This document shows positions 9,451 to 18,245 of a stretch of 45,721 bases of DNA, piece by piece (position 1 is the first letter of the stretch; the number at the start of each line of letters is the position of its first letter). This DNA is from Bacillota bacterium. Lineage in GTDB: Bacteria; Bacillota; Bacilli; Paenibacillales; Paenibacillaceae. The notes under the pieces were generated by a model. The model saw nothing but the letters and a program-made list of their open reading frames with translations. It did not search any database and was not told where the DNA came from. Both the position numbers and the translations under genes were made by a program. Location: the NCBI GenBank assembly GCA_023391635.1, contig JAEWAQ010000025.1, forward strand, positions 1 to 45,721. The letters are read 5' to 3'.

Positions 9451-10906
9451 ACATCCGCCCCCCCTTCTTCCGGATTCGGCGCTGCAGCAGCGTCGCCGCG
9501 TACCAACCCGCGGCGAGCGCCAGGAGCGACGTCGCGATCGTGTTGAAATGCTTTTGCAGCCATATCATCCGGACATGCCAATAAGCGTTGGAATATCCCG
9601 TGACATCGCGCGCTTTCTTGAACTCGGCCATGGCCGCCTTCCACTGTTCTTTCTTATAGTAGGATTTGGCCAGACCGAGATGCGCGCGGTAATATTTGCT
9701 GTTGAGGTGCAGCACTTCCGACCACAGCTTCTCGCTCTCTTCATATTGGCCGTTGGAATACAGCATGGACGCCTTATGCACGAGGTCGCCGAACGCGGTA
9801 GGGCGAAACACCTGAATCGCGTTAGCCAGCTTGTCGAGCACATAGATGCTGCCGGATGAATCGACCGCGATGCTGGAAGGATAGATCACCAGTCCCATCT
9901 TGTTGTAGCCTTCGTCTTTACTCCCGAAAGCGAATATCAGATTGCCTTCCGCGTCGTGCTGGTACACCCTTCCCGTCCGGGCATCGATGGCCGAAATGTT
10001 GCCGAAGCGGTCTACCGCCAAATCGACGAACAAGCTTTCCTCGCCGATCCTCGCGGAACGGTCGCCGTACTTCCGGTCGCCGAGCAAATCCTGTCCTGCG
10101 TAGTTCAACTTCTTTAACTGGCCTCGCTTCAGGTCGACGCTGGTCGTATAGATGAATCCATCACTATCGATCGATAGGTTGGTGATCGAGCCCGGCAGCT
10201 TTTTTAACTCCTTGGCGAGCTGATCTTTCGTAAAAAAACGGCGTTTCAAGTCGTCGACGAAATTGTACGGGGTCCGGTTCGGGCCGAAAAATCCGTGGAA
10301 TTCCCCTTTTTTGCTGTCCATCAGCATGAGGCCATAGATGCCGTTGCGTGTGGCGACATACATCATGCCCCGTCCGTCGACGGCGATTTTGGTCGGTTCG
10401 AACCCATAGCTGTCCGGCAAATAGGGGCTGGACGGTTTTTCGTACTCCCGGACGAAGCGTCCTTCCGCGTCGAATACGGCGATCCGCTTGTTTTTCGTAT
10501 CCGCAACGTACATCGTTTGGCTGTCGTCCACATAAATGCCTTGCGGCCCGTTCAATTGGCCGCCCCCTTCTTCCTCGCCGACCGTTTTAACGATGCGGTC
10601 CCGGTCGTCCAGATGAAGCACCCGATTGTTGGCCGTATCGACGATATACAGATGATCGCGGGAATCGACAAACAGGTCCTCGGGGCTGTTCAGCGACACC
10701 GTTAGGGCAGCCTCTTCTTCCGATTCGCCGGCGACCCCGGCATTGTCGATTACGCGCTCCGGGAGATAGGGCGGTTGCACGTAAAAGACGCGGCCGTTCG
10801 AATCGGTCGAGAAGGAAAGGTATGGAGGGCCCGCCAACGCTTCCCGCAAGGATGCCACCGTCAGGAACAAGAGCAGGACGGCTCCGATGCGCAAATACCT
10901 TTTCAA
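9425..10906 (-). CDS. Secreted NHL-repeat protein with TPR segment and C-terminal membrane helix
   Basis: 493 residues. The N-terminus is a signal-peptide-like hydrophobic stretch (residues about 6-25). From about residue 72 there are NHL-type propeller blades (LNSPEDLFVDSRDHLYIVDT, LNGPQGIYVDDSQTMYVADT, YPSSIAVDSSGSIYVLD). A TPR-like pair of helices follows at about 375-440 (YSNGQYEESEKLW, YYKKEQWKAAMAEFKKA), then a membrane helix at about 455-475 and a very basic tail (RRIRKKGGR). The predicted topology is an external propeller held by a C-terminal anchor. It starts at a TTG with GGAGG 9 bases upstream. It overlaps YIP1 by 26 bp and lies 35 bp after a permease. NHL propellers bind proteins, RNA or sugars; the ligand here is unknown. 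Confidence 0.85.
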   Translation of the reverse strand: MKRYLRIGAVLLLFLTVASLREALAGPPYLSFSTDSNGRVFYVQPPYLPERVIDNAGVAGESEEEAALTVSLNSPEDLFVDSRDHLYIVDTANNRVLHLDDRDRIVKTVGEEEGGGQLNGPQGIYVDDSQTMYVADTKNKRIAVFDAEGRFVREYEKPSSPYLPDSYGFEPTKIAVDGRGMMYVATRNGIYGLMLMDSKKGEFHGFFGPNRTPYNFVDDLKRRFFTKDQLAKELKKLPGSITNLSIDSDGFIYTTSVDLKRGQLKKLNYAGQDLLGDRKYGDRSARIGEESLFVDLAVDRFGNISAIDARTGRVYQHDAEGNLIFAFGSKDEGYNKMGLVIYPSSIAVDSSGSIYVLDKLANAIQVFRPTAFGDLVHKASMLYSNGQYEESEKLWSEVLHLNSKYYRAHLGLAKSYYKKEQWKAAMAEFKKARDVTGYSNAYWHVRMIWLQKHFNTIATSLLALAAGWYAATLLQRRIRKKGGRMFGNDHRSI

Positions 10907-10941
10907 TTCGTCTCTCCTCCTTCCTTGGATGGCGGACTGCT

Positions 10942-11799
10942 TTATTTCAAGCCGGAATGCATCATGGTGGAAATCACCCTTTTTTGCATGAGCAGAAAGA
11001 ACACGAGATTCGGAATAAACAGCAGCAGCGCGGCGGCGGCAGCGGCGCCCTGCTGGGCGACGTTGTTGGCCAGTCCGTTCGTTAGCGTACTAATATAGAA
11101 GGGCAGCGTCTTCATCGTTTCCGTCTCCATGAACAATTGGGACGTCTCCAGATTGGACCAGGCGGACTGAAACGAGAGAATCGCGACCGTGACGACCGCG
11201 GGCATGCACAGCGGGATCACGATTCGCAGAAAGAGCGACCATTCCCGGGCGCCTTCCAGATTCGCGGATTCCAGCAGTTCGTTCGGAATTTGATCGATGA
11301 ATTGCTTCATCATGAACACGCCGACGGGCAGCGCCACGATGGGCAGCACATGTCCGAAATACGTGTTGATGATGCCCAATTGGCTAATGACGTAATACCG
11401 CGGAATTTGCACGGTTTCCGGGGCGAACATCAGCGAAATGATGATGGATGAAAAGATGAATTTGGCGCCCGGAAACGGATGCTTCGACAGCGGATATGCG
11501 CACAGCGCGCTGATCAGCACCGTGATCGCGACCGTCAGGGAGGTGCTGAGCACGCTGTTGAAAATATACCGTGCGACGGGAACGATGGAAGATTGCGTAA
11601 CCGTTATCAATTCCAGAAAATTGTGCATCGTCGGGTTGCGGACAACGAACGTCGGCGGGAACAGAAACAGTTCTCCGTACGGCTTGAAGGCATGATTAGC
11701 CAGGTAAACGAGCGGCAGGAGCATGAAGACGGCCATGCCCGTCAGCAGCAGCAATAACACCAGTTGAAACCGGTCCAATCCGAACAGGCGCCTGCGCAT
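10942..11799 (-). CDS. Carbohydrate ABC transporter permease, MalG type (second importer)
   Basis: 285 residues, six predicted membrane segments. The coupling loop is divergent: ESANLEGA followed by RIVIPLCMPAV, compared with the usual EAAxxDGA. The ALCAYPLSKHPFPGAKF segment is typical of MalG-type subunits. The ATG at 11799 directly follows the TGA of the upstream permease with no spacer, and AAAGGAG lies just before that stop, so the two are coupled. It works with the 303-residue permease and the large binding protein encoded upstream. Confidence 0.92.
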   Translation of the reverse strand: MRRRLFGLDRFQLVLLLLLTGMAVFMLLPLVYLANHAFKPYGELFLFPPTFVVRNPTMHNFLELITVTQSSIVPVARYIFNSVLSTSLTVAITVLISALCAYPLSKHPFPGAKFIFSSIIISLMFAPETVQIPRYYVISQLGIINTYFGHVLPIVALPVGVFMMKQFIDQIPNELLESANLEGAREWSLFLRIVIPLCMPAVVTVAILSFQSAWSNLETSQLFMETETMKTLPFYISTLTNGLANNVAQQGAAAAAALLLFIPNLVFFLLMQKRVISTMMHSGLK

Positions 11800-12711
11800 T
11801 CATTCAGCTCCTTTGCTTCCGAACAGCTTCCAGCAAAGCTTGCCTGTCACATAGATGACAAGAAGCAGGACGACCGAGATCGACGAGGCGTATCCCATCT
11901 CGTAGCGGATGAATCCGTAATCGTCGATATGGTTGATCAGCAGATGGCCGGCATACTGCGGCGATGGATTCGTCCCGGACAGCTCGGTGCTGATCGCGCC
12001 TGCTTTCAGCGTGCCGACCACCGCCATGATGGCCCCGAACAGCATTTGCGGCTTCATGCAGGGGATGGTGATGTACCAGATTTCTTGCACGCGGGATTTG
12101 ATGCCGTCGATTCTACCCGCTTCGTGCAGCGTCGGGTCGACGTTCTGAATCCCGGCCAGGAGCGCGAGGAATCCGACGCCCATGCTGCTCCATAACGTGA
12201 CCGCCATCATGATTTTCATCAAGTATTTCGGATCTTGCGTCCATAATTGCGGCGTATCGACCAACCCGAAATCCAGCAGAATTCCGTTCAAATAGCCGAG
12301 TCGATCGCCGCTGAACAAGATCAGCCAGACGACGGCCATGGCGATCCCCGCCGTCATGGACGGGGTATACAACGCCAGCGTGTAGAACAGCCGGATGGCG
12401 GCCGGCAGCTGGGAGATGAACCAGGCAAGCGTAAAGGCCAACACGTAGCCGATTGGCCCGACTACGACCGCGAAGAGAAACGTATTCGGCACGGCGTGCT
12501 TCCAGAACACGAGATCTTGCGTAAACAGCGATTGGTAGTTCAGAAAGCCGATGAAACGGGGCGGCTCGATTGCATTAAAGTAGGTGAACGACAAGCCGAT
12601 CGCCGCGACGGTCGGAATGATGATAAAAACCGTGAAAATCGAATAGAAAGGCGCCACGAACAAATAAGACAGCCAATATTTTTTGATTCTCGCAGCCAGC
12701 ATCATGCTCAT
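11800..12711 (-). CDS. Carbohydrate ABC transporter permease, MalF type (second importer)
   Basis: 303 residues with the SYLFVAPFYSIFTVFIIIP first helix usual for MalF/UgpA subunits. The coupling loop reads EAGRIDGI followed by YITIPCMKP, another variant of the EAA motif. The ATG overlaps the TGA of the large binding-protein gene (ATGA) with AAAGGAG 4 bases before it, so translation is coupled. Both permeases of this importer have altered coupling loops compared with the first importer in the same train. Confidence 0.92.
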   Translation of the reverse strand: MSMMLAARIKKYWLSYLFVAPFYSIFTVFIIIPTVAAIGLSFTYFNAIEPPRFIGFLNYQSLFTQDLVFWKHAVPNTFLFAVVVGPIGYVLAFTLAWFISQLPAAIRLFYTLALYTPSMTAGIAMAVVWLILFSGDRLGYLNGILLDFGLVDTPQLWTQDPKYLMKIMMAVTLWSSMGVGFLALLAGIQNVDPTLHEAGRIDGIKSRVQEIWYITIPCMKPQMLFGAIMAVVGTLKAGAISTELSGTNPSPQYAGHLLINHIDDYGFIRYEMGYASSISVVLLLVIYVTGKLCWKLFGSKGAE

Positions 12712-15671
12712 GGGTCTCCTTTCCAGGGCTTGTCGACGATCGGAATATCGAGATGCCGCTGCACCGTTCCTTCTTTCCCGACCAGACCGAATTCAACTTG
12801 CTTGCGGAGCAACTCGCGGTTGATTTCCTCGACGGCCTGATCCAGCGACTCGCGATAATTGACGCCGTCCAGCACCGTTCGATTCCAGGCAAACGTCAAT
12901 TGGCGCTGCGTGAAATAGCCGCCGGGCACGTTCGGCGCTTCCTTGAACCAGTTCATTTGGGACAAAAACTGCGATTTCTGATCCTCCTGCCAGGGCAGGC
13001 GCTGCAGCGCTTCGTAGTTGGCCGTGTTCCAGCGGAATTCCGTTCCGTTGAACAGCTCGAGATCGGTGCCGTAACGGGTCTGAACTTCGGTCGAAGCCCA
13101 CCATTTGAGGAAACGCCAGGCCTCTTCGGCGCGCGGGGTCGATTTGAAGATAACCCCGCTCTGCAGCATGCCGCCCGTCCATCGTTCCACGACCCCGTCG
13201 CCGTTTGTGATGCCGGGAATGGGGAGGATGCCCCATGACCCGGCGATTTCAGGAGCCGCGACCAGCAGCAAAATGTACGTGTTGAAATCCGACATGCCGA
13301 TCGGCATATCCCCATTGCGAAAATGCATATAAAAGTTCGGCAAGTCCTTGGGCAAGCCGTAGATCGCAAACAAATCCGTCCACTGCTTGAACGCCCGGAT
13401 CGCTTCCGGGGAGCCCAGTCCGGATTGCAAGCCGTCGGCGGTATACAACCCGGCGCCGTTCTGGTAAACAAACGGCAAATAATTCGTCGGCTGCACAGCG
13501 AAATCGTATCCGTTTTGCTGCAGGGTCGGCAGTATTTTTTTGAACTCGTCCCAAGTGTCGGGCGGCTCGATTTCGAGCTGCCGGAAGATGTCCTTGCGGT
13601 AAAACATCATGGACAGCGCCAGCGTTTCCGGAAGGGCATAGTCTCCTCCTTGATAATGAAACGGCAGCAGCGCCCCGGGACTGAACGGCTTGGCGGCTTC
13701 TTCATAATCGTCGAATTCGCTTAAATCGAGCAGTGCGTTCCGCATGGCCAGATCGACGGGCGTGACGGCGTCGAGCCCGAGCGCGACATCGGGCGCCCGG
13801 CCCGCCGCGTTGCTGAGAATGAGCAGTTGAGCGTTCGGCATCATGTTGATATTGACCTTGATACCGGTCTGCGGCGTGAATTGCTCGTCCGCGATCTGCT
13901 GCATCAGGGTCACGTAGTCTCTCCCCCGATTCACCCATACCGTAAGCGCTCCTTCTTCCTGACGTCCGTAATCGTAGTAATCGGGCGAAAAGGTGTGCGC
14001 GAAGTTTCTGAAGACATTGACGAACCGGGTCCATCCGGATGGATACGGGTTCGGAATCCTGGCATCGGAGCCCTTTACGTAGATTTGATCAAGCGCAAGC
14101 GGTTGCTCCGCCAATTTTCCGATATACGTCGAGAGCTGTTCCTGGACGTTCGGCAGAATAGACGACTTTTTGGGGATCAAATTCGGATTTTTCACCAGTT
14201 TGCCGAGCTGGACGATCGCCGAGCGCAAGCCGGAGCTTCCGCCCTGGTCGTGCCCGTACAGCGCGTTCAGGTTCTCAAGCTGGCGAGTCAATCGATCGTG
14301 CAGCGAAACGAGCTGTTCCCGGATATCGGGGATGAATTTCTCCAATTCCCAATCCCGGTTCGCGTCCATGCTCGCCTGACCGCGCGTGCCCGCGACCATC
14401 TTGACATCGTGCACGATACGCTGGATTTGATCGACGGCCTGGCTTAACGCCTCGATCGCCGGGGTTGCCGGCGCGGCAGTCGAAGTGAGCGATAACACGT
14501 GCTCTCCCCGGGTCAAATAAAACCGATATGGCTCGCCGCCGTCACTCAGCGTTTCTCCCTTCCAGATGCGGGTATAGGGAAACGGATAAGCGCGCAATTC
14601 CGCAAACGGAACCCGCCCATCCAAATGAATTTGCCGGAATGACGATCGATCCTTGAACGCATTTTGCAAATACTTCAATTCGATTTCATAAAGTCCGTCT
14701 TCCGGTACGGAAAACGTCCATTCGGCGGTTTGTCCGCCCCGCTTCCAACGGGTTCCGCCCATCATGTTGAACACAATTTTGGAATCGGACTTGGGCACGG
14801 CCAAATCGTCGTAGCTGGGCTGCATTTGCAGAGCGGGATCGGATTTGGCCGACATGTTCTCGGCTTCCGTCAAGCCGTACCAGTCCGCCGCCCCTGAAGC
14901 CTCGGGATATCGGGCGCGCACGGCATCATAAGCCTCGATCGCTTCGGGAGATTCAAAGGCCAGCTGCGCGAGCACCATCGGTTCATAGACGCTTTGAATT
15001 CGCAGCTTGTGCTTGCCCGGCCCGAGATACCAGCGCAGCGGTTCGTCGTACGCGCCCGCGTTGTCGGTCAGCAATCGGCTGCTCCACTGCCTGGACTCGA
15101 TTTGAGGAGGACGAATGTCGTTCCCGCGCTCGTCTTTTTTGGCCGGGAAATACGCGTCCTGCCAGTTTTTCGGCAGCGGGATGTTTTTCGCCTCCGCGAA
15201 CGGATAACTTCCATCGAGCATTACGCCGATCTGGACGGGGGCGTTCGTTCCCGGCAAGGGAAAGTAATCCAGGCGGAGTTGGTACAGCCCGGCGACCGCC
15301 GCTTCAAATTCGTATTCGACCCACTCTTCGCTTTGTTCCAGCAATATGCCGGCTAGCCCTTCGATGACCTGCCGGGGCATGGATGATCCGGCCGATGAAT
15401 CGACGTATCGAAGAGCCGACAACCCGATTCGTGCGCCATCCGCGTCGCGGTATCCGTCTGCCTGCCACCGCTTCAACACCGCCGAATATCTCGGATCTCC
15501 TTCCGCATTCCACACGTACGAATCGTCCGGGCGGTCCGAAGCTGCATCGTCGGCGCCGTTCCCGGTCGCGTTCGCAATCGGATCATGGGAACCGCCCTGG
15601 AGAACGGCTCCGGCCAATAAAAGACAGCCGGCGGCCAACATGGCCATTTTTCTTCGTGCGCGATTCCGCAT
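12708..15671 (-). CDS. Very large solute-binding protein with two N-terminal carbohydrate-binding-like modules
   Basis: About 987 residues, more than twice the usual size of a sugar-binding protein. A signal-like N-terminus (MLAAGCLLLAGAVLQGG region) is followed by two beta-sandwich-like modules (about residues 90-245 and 265-395). Each has an LDYFP or LKYLQ strand, a DG(S/R)xPFAE turn and a final G(K/E)H strand, resembling CBM6/CBM35-type domains. Residues about 400-540 look helical. From about 570 a standard extracellular solute-binding domain follows (LTVWVNRGRDYVTLMQQIADE, later AWRFLKWWASTEVQ). No ideal lipobox was seen. The start is unclear: a GTG at 15683 has no spaced ribosome site, while the ATG at 15671 has GGGAG 11 bases upstream. 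It is coupled to the permease behind it by a 4-bp overlap, so it is the receptor of the second importer and may also hold polymer at the surface. Confidence 0.88.
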   Translation of the reverse strand: MRNRARRKMAMLAAGCLLLAGAVLQGGSHDPIANATGNGADDAASDRPDDSYVWNAEGDPRYSAVLKRWQADGYRDADGARIGLSALRYVDSSAGSSMPRQVIEGLAGILLEQSEEWVEYEFEAAVAGLYQLRLDYFPLPGTNAPVQIGVMLDGSYPFAEAKNIPLPKNWQDAYFPAKKDERGNDIRPPQIESRQWSSRLLTDNAGAYDEPLRWYLGPGKHKLRIQSVYEPMVLAQLAFESPEAIEAYDAVRARYPEASGAADWYGLTEAENMSAKSDPALQMQPSYDDLAVPKSDSKIVFNMMGGTRWKRGGQTAEWTFSVPEDGLYEIELKYLQNAFKDRSSFRQIHLDGRVPFAELRAYPFPYTRIWKGETLSDGGEPYRFYLTRGEHVLSLTSTAAPATPAIEALSQAVDQIQRIVHDVKMVAGTRGQASMDANRDWELEKFIPDIREQLVSLHDRLTRQLENLNALYGHDQGGSSGLRSAIVQLGKLVKNPNLIPKKSSILPNVQEQLSTYIGKLAEQPLALDQIYVKGSDARIPNPYPSGWTRFVNVFRNFAHTFSPDYYDYGRQEEGALTVWVNRGRDYVTLMQQIADEQFTPQTGIKVNINMMPNAQLLILSNAAGRAPDVALGLDAVTPVDLAMRNALLDLSEFDDYEEAAKPFSPGALLPFHYQGGDYALPETLALSMMFYRKDIFRQLEIEPPDTWDEFKKILPTLQQNGYDFAVQPTNYLPFVYQNGAGLYTADGLQSGLGSPEAIRAFKQWTDLFAIYGLPKDLPNFYMHFRNGDMPIGMSDFNTYILLLVAAPEIAGSWGILPIPGITNGDGVVERWTGGMLQSGVIFKSTPRAEEAWRFLKWWASTEVQTRYGTDLELFNGTEFRWNTANYEALQRLPWQEDQKSQFLSQMNWFKEAPNVPGGYFTQRQLTFAWNRTVLDGVNYRESLDQAVEEINRELLRKQVEFGLVGKEGTVQRHLDIPIVDKPWKGDP

Positions 15672-15692
15672 CTGTTTCTTCACTCCCGATGG

Positions 15693-16790
15693 TTACTGAA
15701 TCGCATCCCCGGATTCTTTATGGAAATACACGATATATTCCGGCATGAACTGCAATTCCAGCTTCGTGCCCTCCGGGTAATTGTCATAAGCGGCCACACG
15801 GACGGCCAGCTTCTGTTCGCCGATGGACAAATGCAGGTAGCGGTCCGCCCCCATCAATTCCGAGAACATGACAATACCGACGGGATGCTTCGTCGAACTG
15901 TCGAACGAGGGCGTACAGACGACGTATTCCGGTCGGATGCCCAACACCGCTTCCCGGCCCATGATCCGGTTCTCATAGGATAAGGAGTCCAGCGGCCGGA
16001 GAACGGGCAGCGTGAAACGGTTCGTTCGGAAGCAGGGGCGGCCGTCGATCTGGACGATGCTGCCTTCCAAAAAATTCATCGGAGGGGAACCGATAAAACC
16101 GGCCACGAACATGTTCACCGGTTGATTGTAGACATTCTCGGGCGTGTCCACCTGCTGGACGACCCCTTTATTCATGACGCAAATACGCGTACCCATCGTC
16201 ATCGCTTCCGTCTGATCATGCGTGACGTAGATCATGGTCGTCTGCAGGCGACGGTGCAATTCGACGATTTCGGTGCGCATTTGCACGCGCAAGCGCGCAT
16301 CGAGATTCGACAGCGGCTCATCCATTAGGAACACTTGCGGCTGCCGTATGATCGCGCGTCCCAGCGCAACCCGCTGCTTCTGGCCCCCGGACAGTTGACC
16401 GGGCCTGCGTTCCAGCAAATGTTCGATCTCCAGCGTGCGCGAGACGGATTTGACGGTAGATTCGATGAGGTGCTTCTCCATCTTGCGCAACCGCATACCA
16501 AACGCGATATTCTCAAACACGGACATATTGGGATACAGCGAATAGTTCTGAAATACCATGGCAATGTCCCGTTTTTTAGGCGGCATATCGTTTACACGCC
16601 TGGAACCGATGTAGATGTCCCCCGATGTGATTTGCTCCAGCCCTGCGATCATTCGGAGCGTCGTGGATTTTCCGCAGCCGGACGGGCCGACGAATACCAT
16701 GAATTCCCGGTCCTCCACCTCAAGATGAATGTCATGGACAGAATAGGCATCCGATTTGTCGTACTTTTTCGATACATGATTCAACATCAC
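15693..16790 (-). CDS. MalK/MsmX-type ABC importer ATPase
   Basis: 365 residues. Walker A GPSGCGKST is at 35-43, followed by a Q-loop (VFQNYSLYP), signature LSGGQ, Walker B VFLMDEPLSNLDA and H-loop VTHDQ. The C-terminal ~125 residues form the OB/TOBE regulatory domain of CUT1-family ATPases. It powers sugar import by binding the EAA loops of permease pairs. It is the only transport ATPase in a window with four permease pairs. The first conventional starts are GTG 16790 and ATG 16787, but the expected family N-terminus (M-A-x-V) continues upstream through A-R-V to an ATA at 16799, which has GAGGTGAT 5 bases ahead; the true start may be there. A promoter-like box lies at 16834-16870. Confidence 0.95.
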   Translation of the reverse strand: MMLNHVSKKYDKSDAYSVHDIHLEVEDREFMVFVGPSGCGKSTTLRMIAGLEQITSGDIYIGSRRVNDMPPKKRDIAMVFQNYSLYPNMSVFENIAFGMRLRKMEKHLIESTVKSVSRTLEIEHLLERRPGQLSGGQKQRVALGRAIIRQPQVFLMDEPLSNLDARLRVQMRTEIVELHRRLQTTMIYVTHDQTEAMTMGTRICVMNKGVVQQVDTPENVYNQPVNMFVAGFIGSPPMNFLEGSIVQIDGRPCFRTNRFTLPVLRPLDSLSYENRIMGREAVLGIRPEYVVCTPSFDSSTKHPVGIVMFSELMGADRYLHLSIGEQKLAVRVAAYDNYPEGTKLELQFMPEYIVYFHKESGDAIQ

Positions 16791-16833
16791 TCTGGCTATG
16801 GCGCATCACCTCGTTTCCATCGAATTCATTTTC

Positions 16834-16870
16834 AGTATAGAAGAACAAATATGAATTAGTTATGAATGTT
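16834..16870 (-). promoter_or_regulatory. Internal promoter with 19-bp operator box (copy B)
   Basis: Minus-strand box AACATTCATAACTAATTCA (16870-16852), then 12 bp, then TATACT (16839-16834). The box is identical to copy A at 4750-4786, with identical spacing to the -10. Its first bases also encode the last codons and TAA stop of the histidine kinase. ATTCA direct repeats are 11 bp apart. It would start transcription near 16827, about 28 bases before the ATPase coding region. Confidence 0.6.
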
Positions 16871-18245
16871 GATGCATGACGGGGGAGAGCGGAATCCATA
16901 CGGTAAACGCGGAGCCGACCCCGAAATGGCTGACCACTTCTATTCGGCCTTCGTGGGCTTCGATCAACCGCTTGGCGATCGTTAATCCGATTCCGCTCCC
17001 TCCCGTATCGCGCGATCTGGATTTGTCTGCCCGGTAAAACCGTTCGAATATATGCGGCAAATCTTCTTCGGAAATCCCGATGCCGTTGTCCTTGAACTCT
17101 ACTACCCCCATTTCCTCTTCTGTTCGGAGGTCTACGCGGATTTCGATTTGGCCTTGAATGCCTGTATATTTGATGGCATTGGACAAAATGTTCAAAAATA
17201 CCTGCTGCATTTTGTCGGGATCTACGCGGACCGAACAAGGCTTCTTCGGCGTATGCAGCCGCAATTTGATCTGTTTGCCGAGTAGAAATGGCTCCGTGGC
17301 CGCGATCGTATCCTTGACGATCGGGACAAGATCGACGACCTTCATGTTCATTTCGAAAATCGCGCCGTTGGCGTCCAGGACCCTCTCCATATCGTCCACC
17401 AAACGGGTAAGCCTGGACGTGTCCTGCAGCATCTCGATAAACCGCCGCCGCTCAGGTTTAAAAACGCCGTCAACGATCGCCTCCAATTGGTTGGAGACGA
17501 TCATCAGCGGCGTTCTTAGTTCATGGGCCAGATCCTGCAGCAATATTTTTCTCCACTGCTCCTGTTCCTCCAACTGATGGGAAAGAAAATTGAGCGCTCT
17601 GGCGACCTGTTTGATTTCATTCGCGCCTGTTTCGGGAACATCCGGCAGCTTTCTCGTTTGAAACAGCATGTCCGTTTTCCGAGTCAGCTTCTTCAATTGG
17701 CCGGCGACCGCGATTGCGGCGAAGACAGACACCACGCAAGCGACAATGATACCGAGCGCCAGGCTGATATCAATCGTCCTCCGCAGTTGGGTGTTGAGGT
17801 TGTAAGAAGGATACCCGTTGCCGGAAAGCGCTTTCCACTTGACCGACAATTGTCCCAATGCTTCGCCGGCATTGTTCCATATCGGCACGGTGATTGCGCC
17901 CGGATCTGGAGAGACGAGCTTCGGATCGAACGTATCGAGAATGGCCTCGCTTCCGGCTGCCGGGAACCAGCGAATTTGCACGCCTTCTCTCAAACTCGTC
18001 GTCATCAGTTGCTTCAATTGTTCCGAGGTAGGATTCGCGGTGAAATTGTTTTCCGCCATCAAGTCGCGGATGCGCCTCATGGACTCGAACAGATGCTGGT
18101 CCATGTATTCGGAATAAAGCTTGCTCCATACGAGTTCGATGAAAAACTGCGTGAGCAGAAGGATAAAAACCGCGATGAGAAACATGCTGGAGAACGTGAC
18201 AAACCCCGTGCTCCTGAATATGCCCCCCCACCTTCTCCTATTCAT
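16860..18245 (-). CDS. Sensor histidine kinase (BaeS/ResE-like)
   Basis: 461 residues. A membrane helix at about 14-36, an extracellular sensor domain of about 125 residues, a second helix at about 160-182, then HAMP-like sequence, an H-box LAHELRTPL with the phospho-accepting His241, and an ATPase domain with the N box (NILSNAIKYTG), DNGIGI and GGSGIGL motifs. It should phosphorylate the response regulator encoded just upstream, with which it overlaps by 8 bp. Kinases next to sugar importers in this bacterial group are more often YesM-type, so an OmpR-linked kinase here is less usual. The ligand is unknown; a glycan or a membrane signal are both possible. Confidence 0.93.
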   Translation of the reverse strand: MNRRRWGGIFRSTGFVTFSSMFLIAVFILLLTQFFIELVWSKLYSEYMDQHLFESMRRIRDLMAENNFTANPTSEQLKQLMTTSLREGVQIRWFPAAGSEAILDTFDPKLVSPDPGAITVPIWNNAGEALGQLSVKWKALSGNGYPSYNLNTQLRRTIDISLALGIIVACVVSVFAAIAVAGQLKKLTRKTDMLFQTRKLPDVPETGANEIKQVARALNFLSHQLEEQEQWRKILLQDLAHELRTPLMIVSNQLEAIVDGVFKPERRRFIEMLQDTSRLTRLVDDMERVLDANGAIFEMNMKVVDLVPIVKDTIAATEPFLLGKQIKLRLHTPKKPCSVRVDPDKMQQVFLNILSNAIKYTGIQGQIEIRVDLRTEEEMGVVEFKDNGIGISEEDLPHIFERFYRADKSRSRDTGGSGIGLTIAKRLIEAHEGRIEVVSHFGVGSAFTVWIPLSPVMHQHS

